A stretch of DNA of 26,104 nucleotides, taken from the NCBI GenBank assembly GCA_964487505.1, contig CAZARD010000059.1:1-26104 (forward strand), written 5' to 3'. Made by a program: the position numbers and the translations under genes. The stretch comes from JAFDVJ01 sp964487505 (GTDB lineage Bacteria; Acidobacteriota; Blastocatellia; Pyrinomonadales; Pyrinomonadaceae). The notes beneath the pieces were generated by a model. It had not been told where the DNA came from, did not search any database, and worked only from the letters and a program-made list of their open reading frames with translations. This document shows, one piece after another, positions 15,605 to 22,588 of the stretch (positions are counted from its first letter, which is position 1; every line of letters begins with the position of its first letter).

Positions 15605-16309
15605 CTACTTCAGGATCCCGAAGACCTTCTTGAGCAGCGAGGTGGTGCGGCCGAGCGGGTCCTTGCGGATCTTCTTTTCCTCTTCGGCGACCATGAAGAA
15701 CAGACCGTCGAGCGCCTTCTGCGTGACATAGCCGTCGAGATCGGTCGCCTCCTTGCCGATGAGCAGCTTCGCGATCGGGCCGCCCTTCTCGACCATATCC
15801 TTGTAGCGCTGCGTGACGCCGACCTCTTCCGTGAAATCCTCGACGATCGGCCGGAATTTCACGCGCAGCTTCTCTTCGCTCGTCCGCCGAAAGAACTGCG
15901 TCGCCGCGTCCTGCTCGCCGAAAAGGATCTTTCGCGCGTCGTCGAACGTCATTTGCCTGACGGCATCGACAAAAACGTCGAACGCGACCGGGACCGCCTT
16001 TTCAGCCGCATGGTTCATCGAGGCCACGAACTCGTCGACCGCCTTTCCCTGCCCGGCGATCCGCAACGCCTTTTCAAGCCGCTGAAGGGACTTCGGAAGC
16101 GGGATCTTGACACGGACATCGTCAAGAAATCCGTTTTCCCGGCCGAGTGTATCGACCGCGAACCTGACGCCCTTCGTCAGGGCCTCTTTCAAACCCGACG
16201 AGATCTCCTTCGTCGTCGGCTGCTTACTTTTGGTCTGCGCCGGGGCCGTCACCGCCGCCAGGCTTCCGAGCAGCATCATCAAGACAATTGCAAGACTGAT
16301 TCGTTTCAT
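15605..16309 (-). CDS. DUF4197 family exported protein
   Basis: A 234-residue protein with an N-terminal signal peptide (MKRISLAI followed by a hydrophobic core, about residues 1-25). The body matches DUF4197: SSGLKEALTKGVRFAVDTLG, then VRVKIPLPKSLQR, SMNHAAEKAVPVAFDVF, DDARKILFG, ATQFFRR, then GYVTQKALDGLFFMVAEEEKKIRKDP near the C-terminus. Helical, with no recognisable catalytic residues. The function of the family is unknown; it is probably periplasmic. A good ribosome binding site, GGGAGGAAAC, precedes ATG 16309, which fixes this start over an upstream in-frame ATG at 16336. It is the last gene after folC, gpmA and the alpha/beta hydrolase on the minus strand. Confidence 0.87.
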   Translation of the reverse strand: MKRISLAIVLMMLLGSLAAVTAPAQTKSKQPTTKEISSGLKEALTKGVRFAVDTLGRENGFLDDVRVKIPLPKSLQRLEKALRIAGQGKAVDEFVASMNHAAEKAVPVAFDVFVDAVRQMTFDDARKILFGEQDAATQFFRRTSEEKLRVKFRPIVEDFTEEVGVTQRYKDMVEKGGPIAKLLIGKEATDLDGYVTQKALDGLFFMVAEEEKKIRKDPLGRTTSLLKKVFGILK

Positions 16310-16339
16310 CGTTTCCTCCCGGGGCATTCGGATCATTCA

Positions 16340-17000
16340 AATTCGTTTGGAAAAACTCGAGGACNNNNNNNNNNNNNNNNNNNNNNNNNNNNNNNNNNNN
16401 NNNNNNNNNNNNNNNNNNNNNNNNNNNNNNNNNNNNNNNNNNNNNNNNNNNNNNNNNNNNNNNNTCGATCGCCTGTTCCATCGACGGATAGACAAGTTCC
16501 AGCACGACGGCATCGACCGGCGGCATCTCTTTTGATAGCAGGAAGGCGGCCCCGCCCATCGAGATGCCGATGACCCCGAGTTTCGCGTCCGGATCGCGCT
16601 CACGCGCGAAGCGCACCGCCGCCTCAGCGTCGAGGCTCTCGCGATAACCGAAAGTCAGCCGATCGCCGGTGCTCTCGCCGCTCCCGAGAAAATCGAATGC
16701 AAGGACCGCGTAACCTTTCGATCTCAAGAACCGCATCCGATCGACCAACGCGAGCCGGTTCGATCGGAGGCCGTGCATCAGCACGATCGTCGGACGGCCG
16801 GCCGACCCGCGCAGATACCAACCCTTGATCATCGCCCCGGACGCACTCTGGAACTGGATGTTTTCGCACGCCAGATCGAGCGGACAGTTCCCGACCGTGG
16901 CGTGGGCCGGAGCGCTGAGCAGGGTGCCGAAGTACCAGGCGCCGCCGAAAACTATCAGCAGCACCAGCACCGGCGCGATGATCGACACGCGTTTCAGCAT
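16340..17000 (-). CDS. Membrane-anchored alpha/beta hydrolase, interrupted by an assembly gap
   Basis: The readable part (about 178 residues from ATG 17000) has a hydrophobic N-terminal anchor or signal (about 7-27). An alpha/beta hydrolase core follows: VLMHGLRSNR (oxyanion region), FDFLGSGESTG, and the nucleophile elbow GISMGG, typical of serine esterases or peptidase S9/S33-like hydrolases. The acid and histidine would lie in or beyond the 100-N gap at 16365-16464. After the gap one frame reads VLEFFQTNLNDP, plausible as the end of such a protein, but the gap length is unknown and the true frame and stop cannot be decided; the left boundary given is approximate. It lies 14 bases after gpmA, in the same operon. 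Substrate unknown. Confidence 0.75.
16365..16464. other. Assembly gap (100 N)
   Basis: Exactly 100 N, the conventional placeholder for a gap of unknown size. It removes the C-terminal part of the alpha/beta hydrolase gene, so the reading frame on its left side cannot be linked to the right side. Confidence 0.98.
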
Positions 17001-17014
17001 TCTGGATCAATCGA

Positions 17015-17761
17015 TCACTTCGCCTTACCTTGGTTCGCGACCGCGTCCTGCGCGGCCTTGATGGCATCGGCGTCGCCGAGATAATAGCTCCGGACCGGCC
17101 GCAGATCGTCATCAAGTTCGTATATCAGGGGAACGCCGGTGGGAATATTCAGCTTGACAATCTCGTCGTCGGCGATCGTATCAAGATACTTCACGAGCGC
17201 GCGCAGCGAGTTGCCGTGGGCCGCGACGATCACCCGTTTTCCGGATCGGACGACCGGCGCGATCTCGTTCTCCCAATACGGAACGAACCGCGCTACCGTA
17301 TCCTTAAGGCACTCGGTCAACGGAACCTCGTCATCCGACAGATCCGCATAGCGCCGATCGCGCCGCGGGTTCCGCTCATCGTCCGCGGTCATCGCCGGCG
17401 GCGGAATATCGTAGCTGCGCCGCCAGATCAGAACCTGCTCGTCGCCGAACTTCTGGGCCGTCTCGGCCTTGTTCAATCCCTGAAGATCCCCGTAATGACG
17501 CTCGTTAAGACGCCAGTTCTTGATGACCGGAAGCCACATCAGGTCCATTTCGTCGAGGACTATGTTGAGCGTGCGGATAGCCCGCTTGAGCACCGATGTG
17601 AACGCGATGTCGAACTCGAACCCTTCCGCGCGCAGCAATTTTCCCGCGGCCGCGGCCTCGTCGAGGCCCTTTTCGCTGAGATCGACATCCTTCCAGCCGG
17701 TGAACCGGTTTTCCTTGTTCCAGACACTTTCGCCGTGTCGGATCAGTACGATTTTATGCAT
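17015..17761 (-). CDS. gpmA: 2,3-bisphosphoglycerate-dependent phosphoglycerate mutase
   Basis: A 248-residue glycolytic enzyme that interconverts 3- and 2-phosphoglycerate through a phosphohistidine. The N-terminus IVLIRHGESVWNKENRFTGW carries the RHG motif with the phosphorylated histidine (H9). NERHYGDLQG and VAAHGNSLRAL supply the remaining catalytic residues, and the full dPGM-type length separates it from short phosphatases of the same superfamily. ATG 17761 gives the canonical start; in-frame extension upstream to 17827 is not conserved. It lies about 80 bases downstream of folC and directly upstream of the alpha/beta hydrolase, all on the minus strand. Confidence 0.96.
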   Translation of the reverse strand: MHKIVLIRHGESVWNKENRFTGWKDVDLSEKGLDEAAAAGKLLRAEGFEFDIAFTSVLKRAIRTLNIVLDEMDLMWLPVIKNWRLNERHYGDLQGLNKAETAQKFGDEQVLIWRRSYDIPPPAMTADDERNPRRDRRYADLSDDEVPLTECLKDTVARFVPYWENEIAPVVRSGKRVIVAAHGNSLRALVKYLDTIADDEIVKLNIPTGVPLIYELDDDLRPVRSYYLGDADAIKAAQDAVANQGKAK

Positions 17762-17843
17762 AAGACAGTAGACGCCGGTCGACGATAGGGTCGCCGCCGC
17801 GCGTCTTTCTCCATTTTCAGCTTTCAATTATCAGTTACTTTGA

Positions 17844-18765
17844 TTATCGTTTCGATCCTCGCGGTTCGCAACCTTCTCTGCGGATCTCTGCGAGCGCCTC
17901 GCCGACAAGGTAAAGCGATCCGGTGACGACGATGGTCGCGTCATCCGGGGATGTTTCACGCGCGACCCGGATCGCCTCACGGACGGACTTCGCCTGCCGG
18001 ACGTCCGACGCGAAGCGTCGCGCGATCGAACCGAGTTCCGAGACATCCATCGATCGGGCGTTGTCGGCACGTACAACGATCACCGTCGAAGCGATCGGAA
18101 AAAGAACGGCGCCGGTCTCCGCAACGTCCTTGTCGCGCATCGCACCGAAAATCATCACGACCGGCGGGGTAACCTCGGACCTCAGGTACTCACTGAGCGC
18201 GCGGGCGCCGTTCTCGTTGTGCGCGCCGTCAAGAAGAAAACGCCCGATCCGTTCGAGCCGGCCGCGGTGCGCCGCCGTCTGAAGCCCGGCGACGATCGGT
18301 TCACCGGAAAGTCCGATCGCCTCGGCCAAAAGTATCGCGTTCTTCGCATTCTCGATCTGGTGCTCGCCTGCCAGACCGATCCGTTCGACTCGGTATGAGC
18401 CAAGTTTCGTCCGAAAATCCAGCGAATCCCCGGCGCGGGCGGCGATGACATCGGCCGCGAAGATCGGGTCCGCGCCGACGCTTCGGCACCGGTCGACCAG
18501 AACGGCCAACGCGTTCGGCCGCTGTTCCCCGATCACGACCGCCTGCTGACCGGGCTTGATGATCGCCGCCTTTTCGGCCGCGATCAGTTCGANNNNNNNN
18601 NNNNNNNNNNNNNNNNNNNNNNNNNNNNNNNNNNNNNNNNNNNNNNNNNNNNNNNNNNNNNNNNNNNNNNNNNNNNNNNNNNNNNNNNNNNNCAAGCCCG
18701 AGTTTCATCGCGAGCACCTCGTTTCCGAGCCCGTACAAGTATTTGACCGAGTCCGCGAAGTTCAT
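17844..18765 (-). CDS. folC: Folylpolyglutamate synthase / dihydrofolate synthase, interrupted by an assembly gap
   Basis: A Mur-ligase-like ATPase that adds glutamate to dihydropteroate or folates. The N-terminus before the gap (MNFADSVKYLYGLGNEVLAM, then KLGL) is characteristic of FolC. After the gap (18593-18692) the sequence resumes with ELIAAEKAAIIKPGQQAVVI, the middle-domain loop containing the conserved lysine, then RLERIGRFLLDGAHNENGAR (the DGAHN motif of the C-terminal domain), and ends EIRREGCEPRGSKR. The family is about 420-430 residues. The two readable pieces total about 274, so roughly 150 residues, including the GTNGKGS P-loop, are missing; the real gap must be longer than 100 bases. 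Not evidence of a broken gene. Its start is only 23 bases from that of the divergent DinB-family gene. Confidence 0.9.
18593..18692. other. Assembly gap (100 N)
   Basis: Exactly 100 N inside folC. Comparison with the usual FolC length suggests the missing sequence is about 450 bases. Confidence 0.98.
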
Positions 18766-18788
18766 ATATCGTGAGTCTAAACGACCCT

Positions 18789-19319
18789 ATGGACAAGCAA
18801 CAAATCACTGAAAGCCTCGGCGCGGCCCATCGCGAATTCGCGAATTTCGTCGTCGCTCTGACGAAGGAGCAGTTTGAATTCCGGAAAGAGGATAAATGGA
18901 CCGCGGGCGAACAACTCGAGCACATCATCCGTTCCGCGGCTCCGCTTGCAACCGCTCTCGAACTGCCGAAATTCATTCCGCAACTGATTTTCGGCTCATC
19001 GTCCGGATCCTCGAGAAGTTATGACGAGATCGTCTCCATATACCGCGACGCGCTTGCGGGCGGCGGGAAGGCGACAGGGCGTTTCATCCCCGAGCCGATC
19101 GCATTTGAAAAGCGGATGCAGCTTTACGAGACGCTTGAGCGCACGCTCGATTCACTTTTGAAGGCGCTTGGCAAATTCGAAGAATCGCAACTCGACTCGA
19201 TTCGCCTGCCGCATCCGCTGATCGGAAAGCTCACCGTTCGCGAGATGATGTATTTCACGATCTACCACGTCGGACATCACCAAAGCGCGGTCAAGGCAAA
19301 TCTGGGATTGAGCGGTTAG
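18789..19319 (+). CDS. DinB-family (DinB_2) metal-binding protein
   Basis: A 176-residue four-helix-bundle protein of the DinB/YfiT superfamily. The putative metal-binding histidines are H45 (WTAGEQLEHIIRSA) and the pair in YHVGHHQ (H160 and H163 or H164). This is the usual pattern of one histidine after helix two and HxxxH or HxxH near the C-terminus. Members include thiol-dependent transferases and stress-induced proteins, so no precise reaction can be given. I prefer ATG 18789 (MDKQQITESL); GTG 18771 would add six residues and leave almost no space to folC. The last codons and the TAG stop (TTG AGC GGT TAG) are themselves heptamer repeat sequence, so the C-terminus was probably set by the repeat. 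Confidence 0.85.
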   Translation: MDKQQITESLGAAHREFANFVVALTKEQFEFRKEDKWTAGEQLEHIIRSAAPLATALELPKFIPQLIFGSSSGSSRSYDEIVSIYRDALAGGGKATGRFIPEPIAFEKRMQLYETLERTLDSLLKALGKFEESQLDSIRLPHPLIGKLTVREMMYFTIYHVGHHQSAVKANLGLSG

Positions 19320-19409
19320 CCGTGAGCAGTAAGCGGTGAGCGGTAAGAAGAAGTCCACTCACCTTTTGCTGCTCACGGCTCACGGCTCACTGCTCACCGC
19401 TCACCGCTA
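19308..19409. repeat. Inverted GTGAGCN heptamer arms between converging genes
   Basis: The left arm is six heptamers (19308-19349: TTGAGCG, GTTAGCC, GTGAGCA, GTAAGCG, GTGAGCG, GTAAGAA). The right arm is five perfect NGCTCAC heptamers (19370-19404) plus a partial sixth. They form a long imperfect hairpin with a loop of about 20 bases. The left arm contains the dinB stop and the right arm ends in the accD stop (19407-19409). It could terminate both genes. It is the same family as the arms of the element at 4722-5297. Confidence 0.85.
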
Positions 19410-20261
19410 ATCGTTCATCATAAAATCGAGGAGCCGCATGATCGTTTCACGCATTTCGCGCCGATCTACGACCATATCGACCATTCCGTGTTCGAGGAGG
19501 AATTCAGAACGCTGAAATCCCTTCGGGAGTTTCTGGCGGATCGTTTGTTCGATGACGCGTGGACCGGCAAAACCGATCAGAGCCTTCGGTTCGGCGACGA
19601 TGACATCGCCGAGCATCGCGAAGCTGGCGGTGACGCCGCCCGTCGTCGGATCGGTCAGGATCGAAATGAACGGCAGTTTCTCCTCGTGAAGACGCGCGAG
19701 CGCGGCCGAGATCTTGGCCATCTGCATCAATGACAACGTGCCTTCCTGCATACGCGCGCCGCCCGAAGCTGAAAAGACGACCACCGCGCCGTTGGTTTCC
19801 AGCGCGCGTTCGATAAGGCGCGTTATCTTCTCGCCCACTGCCGAACCCATCGAACCGCCGATGAACGACATATCCATCGCTCCGACATACGTCAGGTGAC
19901 CGCCGACCATTCCTTTCCCCGAAACGATGGCCTCGGGAAGGCCGGACGTCTTCTTGGCCGCCACGATGCGGTCCTTGTAGGGTTTCGAATCGACAAAACC
20001 GAGCGGATCGCCCGATGTCACTTCCTCATCGAGCTTTTCGTAGCGACCGTCGTCAAATATCGTGTCAAGCCTTTCGCGGGCGCCGATTCGGAAATGATAA
20101 GCGCAATGCGTGCAGACGTTTAGCGATTCGATAAGTTCCCGTTTGTAGAGCGGACTCTCGCATTCGGGGCATTTGACGAAGATGCCTTCAGTCCGGACGG
20201 TCCGCTCCTCGTCGTGCGGGGCGTCGGCGATCTTCGGTTTGTTGCGTCGAAACCAAGCCAT
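19407..20261 (-). CDS. accD: Acetyl-CoA carboxylase carboxyltransferase subunit beta
   Basis: A 284-residue subunit that, with AccA, transfers the carboxyl group from biotin to acetyl-CoA in the first step of fatty acid synthesis. The N-terminal zinc ribbon is C31/C34 (CPEC) and C50/C53 (CTHC). The crotonase-fold carboxyltransferase domain follows: SGKGMVGGH, MDMSFIGGSMGSAVGEKI, FSASGGARMQEG, TDPTTGGVTASFAMLGDV and GPRVIEQTIRQKLPKGFQ. Length is normal. ATG 20261 is one base from a CCAAAAT-type heptamer array and has no visible Shine-Dalgarno. The stop TAG is formed by the end of another heptamer array. It diverges from the second FG-GAP gene. Confidence 0.97.
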   Translation of the reverse strand: MAWFRRNKPKIADAPHDEERTVRTEGIFVKCPECESPLYKRELIESLNVCTHCAYHFRIGARERLDTIFDDGRYEKLDEEVTSGDPLGFVDSKPYKDRIVAAKKTSGLPEAIVSGKGMVGGHLTYVGAMDMSFIGGSMGSAVGEKITRLIERALETNGAVVVFSASGGARMQEGTLSLMQMAKISAALARLHEEKLPFISILTDPTTGGVTASFAMLGDVIVAEPKALIGFAGPRVIEQTIRQKLPKGFQRSEFLLEHGMVDMVVDRREMRETIMRLLDFMMND

Positions 20262-20262
20262 A

Positions 20263-20303
20263 GGATTTGGGATTTTGGATTTCGGATTTTGGATTTGGGA
20301 TCC
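20263..20303. repeat. Heptamer array, GGATTTT family, abutting the accD start
   Basis: About five imperfect heptamers (GGATTTG, GGATTTT, GGATTTC and so on) directly before the accD ATG on the minus strand, occupying the place of its leader and ribosome binding site. Confidence 0.85.
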
Positions 20304-20327
20304 GGACTAAGCGATATCGCAATCCGG
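20302..20327. promoter_or_regulatory. Possible operator palindrome between accD and the second FG-GAP gene
   Basis: A perfect 10-bp palindrome GCGATATCGC (20311-20320) flanked by inverted CCGGA (20302-20306) and TCCGG (20323-20327). It could be a regulator site or a small hairpin in the accD leader. Speculative. Confidence 0.3.
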
Positions 20328-20354
20328 CTCCCCTGAAAGCCAAATCTAGGCTTC

Positions 20355-20448
20355 AGCTTATCACAAAGCCCGCGTGCGCCACACTTTGCAGGGTCTTCGA
20401 AAACTGGCCGGACAAAAATCGAGATCTTAGCTTGTCGCGAAGCCCGCG
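20355..20448. repeat. Degenerate 20-bp direct repeat
   Basis: AGCTTATCACAAAGCCCGCG at 20355-20374 and AGCTTGTCGCGAAGCCCGCG at 20429-20448 differ at three positions, all A/G. They are 74 bases apart in the divergent spacer between accD and the FG-GAP gene. They may be paired regulatory sites or remnants of a dispersed repeat. Confidence 0.6.
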
Positions 20449-20478
20449 CTTGCAATGCCTCGCCCCGACTCCGAGAAA

Positions 20479-20507
20479 TTGTCTTCGCCTTTCTTCTATG
20501 CTAGATT
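20479..20507 (+). promoter_or_regulatory. Possible promoter of the second FG-GAP protein gene
   Basis: -35 TTGTCT (20479-20484), a 17-bp spacer, and -10 TAGATT (20502-20507), 25 bases before the start codon. A moderate match only. Confidence 0.3.
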
Positions 20508-20532
20508 TCAAGCGATTTCGAGGCTCCAATAT

Positions 20533-22419
20533 ATGACCAAGATCCTGATTCCGGCAATCATTTTGTTCGCATTGCACGCGTCCGCGCTCGGCGCGGTCAA
20601 AACCTGGGACGGCGGAGGCGCGGACGGCAACTGGACGACCGCCGCGAACTGGGCCGGCGACGTCGCGCCCGCCGCCAACGACGATCTCGTTTTTCCGGCA
20701 ACGGCCGCGCAGTTTGCGACGAACAACAACTTTTTCATCCTCACGAGCTTCAACTCGCTGACCTTCGAGGGCGGCGCATACACGGTCGCCGGCAACCCGT
20801 TTCGCGTCGCGAACGGGATCACCGTCAACGGCGGGACGCCGAGCGTCAATACGGCGATCTCCCTGTCGGCGGCGCAAACCCTGAGCGCCGCGCAGGGTGC
20901 GGTCGCGACGCTCGCGGTCCTCTCCGTACCCGCGGCCGGCGTGACGATCGACGGCGCGGGAAGTTTCGGCATCGGCGTGATCTCCGGGTCGGGCGCGGTG
21001 ACGAAGAACGGCGCCGGCGCATCGGCGATAATCTCGGCGTCCGGATTCTCGGGTGCGATCAATGTCAACAACGGCATTTTCGTCGTCGATGCGAACATCC
21101 CCGGCAGCACGGTGACGATCAACTCGCCGACGACGACCGGCGGCACGCTCGGGTTCGGCGGATTCGGCGGCACAGGCACGGTCGGCACCGTGAACATCGT
21201 GCAGGGCGCCGTGAGCGCCGGAACCTTGACGTCTCCGACCGGCATCCTCAACACCGGAACGCTCAATTTCACCGCCAATGGGAATTACGCCTGCAAGATC
21301 GGCGGCCCGGCGCCCGGGGCGAACGGCCACGATCAGCTTAACGTCGTCGGAACGGTCAACCTGAACGGCGCGCGGCTCGCACCGGTCCCTTGGGGAACAT
21401 ACCGCCCGGCGATCGGCGACCAGTTCACGATAATCAGGAACGACGGTGCCGACCCGATCTCCGGTACATTTCTGAACGCTCCCGAGGGCGCGGTCTTCGG
21501 CGGCGCGCTCAATACGGCCTTCAGGATCACATACCAGGGCGGCGACGGGAATGACGTCGTCATCACGCGGGTCAATCGCGCGCCGTTCGATTTCGACGGG
21601 GACGGACGGTCCGAGGTCGCTTCGTTCCGGCCCTCGAACGGGACGTGGAACGCGACGCTGACCGGATCCGGGGCGTCGTTTTTGACGCAGTTCGGCGCCG
21701 CCGGCGACAGGTTGACGCCGGCCGACTTCGACGGTGACAACAAGACGGACGTCGCGGTCTTCCGCAACGGCGTTTGGTGGATTCTCTACAGTTTCACGAA
21801 TTCGGTGACCGCGACCCAGTTCGGGCTCGCCGGCGATGTTCCGGTACCGAACGATTTCGACGGCGACGGGCGAGCCGATATGGCCGTCTTCCGCCCGTCG
21901 GACGGGATCTGGTACCAGATGAGGAGCCTCGGCAATCAGTTCTACGCGCAGCAGTTCGGGATCAACGGCGACAAACCCCTGATGGGCGATTTCGACGGCG
22001 ACGGAATCGGCGACATCGCGGTTTACAGACCGGCCGACGGCGTTTGGCACCAATGGCTGAGTGCGACCAACTCGTACACGGCCTTTCCGTTTGGCATCGC
22101 GACCGACCGGCCGTGCGCCGCCGATTACGACGGAGACGGCAAGACCGACGCGTGCGTGTTCCGCGGGACCGCCGACGGGAGCCAGCCCGACTTCTATATC
22201 ATCCGAAGTTCCGATCAGTCGGCGCAATACGTTTCGTGGGGTGTCCCGGACGATCTCCCGATGCTCGGCGACTACGACGGCGACGGCCGGATCGACATCG
22301 GGATCTTCCGCGCCTCGTCGCAGCAATGGTATTGGATCAGGAGTTCGAACTCGACCGTCGGATTTTCAGGCTTCGGCCAGACGGGTGATCTGTCGATCCC
22401 GTCGGCGTACGTACCATAG
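20533..22419 (+). CDS. Secreted protein with autotransporter-like beta-strand domain and six-repeat FG-GAP C-terminus
   Basis: A 628-residue exported protein. Residues 1-20 are a signal peptide (ending ASALGA). Residues about 21-340 begin TWDGGGADGNWTTAANWAGD, the opening of autotransporter-associated beta-strand repeat domains. They continue with glycine/alanine/threonine-rich strands (SGAVTKNGAGASAI, SAGTLTSPTGILNTGTLNF) and a final DQFTIIRNDGADPISGTF segment, consistent with a right-handed beta-helix. Residues about 353-628 are six repeats of the DFDGDGRxDxAVFRPSDGxWY type ending GDLSIPSAYVP, the same module as in the protein at 12668-15457. There is no C-terminal membrane barrel, so despite the passenger-like N-terminus it is not a complete autotransporter. 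ATG 20533 gives the clean signal peptide. Likely cell surface or extracellular; ligand unknown. Confidence 0.87.
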   Translation: MTKILIPAIILFALHASALGAVKTWDGGGADGNWTTAANWAGDVAPAANDDLVFPATAAQFATNNNFFILTSFNSLTFEGGAYTVAGNPFRVANGITVNGGTPSVNTAISLSAAQTLSAAQGAVATLAVLSVPAAGVTIDGAGSFGIGVISGSGAVTKNGAGASAIISASGFSGAINVNNGIFVVDANIPGSTVTINSPTTTGGTLGFGGFGGTGTVGTVNIVQGAVSAGTLTSPTGILNTGTLNFTANGNYACKIGGPAPGANGHDQLNVVGTVNLNGARLAPVPWGTYRPAIGDQFTIIRNDGADPISGTFLNAPEGAVFGGALNTAFRITYQGGDGNDVVITRVNRAPFDFDGDGRSEVASFRPSNGTWNATLTGSGASFLTQFGAAGDRLTPADFDGDNKTDVAVFRNGVWWILYSFTNSVTATQFGLAGDVPVPNDFDGDGRADMAVFRPSDGIWYQMRSLGNQFYAQQFGINGDKPLMGDFDGDGIGDIAVYRPADGVWHQWLSATNSYTAFPFGIATDRPCAADYDGDGKTDACVFRGTADGSQPDFYIIRSSDQSAQYVSWGVPDDLPMLGDYDGDGRIDIGIFRASSQQWYWIRSSNSTVGFSGFGQTGDLSIPSAYVP

Positions 22420-22420
22420 C

Positions 22421-22462
22421 ATTTGGGATTTTCGATTTGGGATTTCGGATTTTGGATTTCGG
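22421..22462. repeat. Heptamer array, GGATTTT family
   Basis: Imperfect GGATTTT/GGATTTC units begin two bases after the FG-GAP gene's TAG stop. Between this array and the next one (about 22463-22547) nothing else is recognisable. Confidence 0.85.
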
Positions 22463-22547
22463 CAATCCGTTGGAGTTACGCGTTACGCGTGACGGCCTGA
22501 TAGCAAATCGACGCTGCGCCAGGACGAACGCGTTTCGATCTCCGACC

Positions 22548-22580
22548 AATCGCAAATCGCAAATTGAAATTCGCAAATCT
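22548..22580. repeat. Heptamer array, GCAAATC family
   Basis: Copies of GCAAATC/GCAAATT like those at 61-74 and 134-168. They lie close to the suhB stop, which itself falls in a GGTGAGC unit (minus strand). Confidence 0.75.
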
Positions 22581-22588
22581 CCGAGCGC

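Noticed and set aside
16224..16339. Continuation of the alpha/beta hydrolase frame through the gap and into DUF4197
   Set aside because: It depends on treating the 100 N as a true length. The frame after the gap is unknown, and the DUF4197 gene has its own strong ribosome binding site there.
20353..22326. A 657-codon open frame on the minus strand opposite the second FG-GAP gene
   Set aside because: Its translation is arginine/aspartate/valine-rich without domain character, as expected opposite a GC-rich gene with DGDG repeats. The plus strand has the signal peptide and clear repeats.
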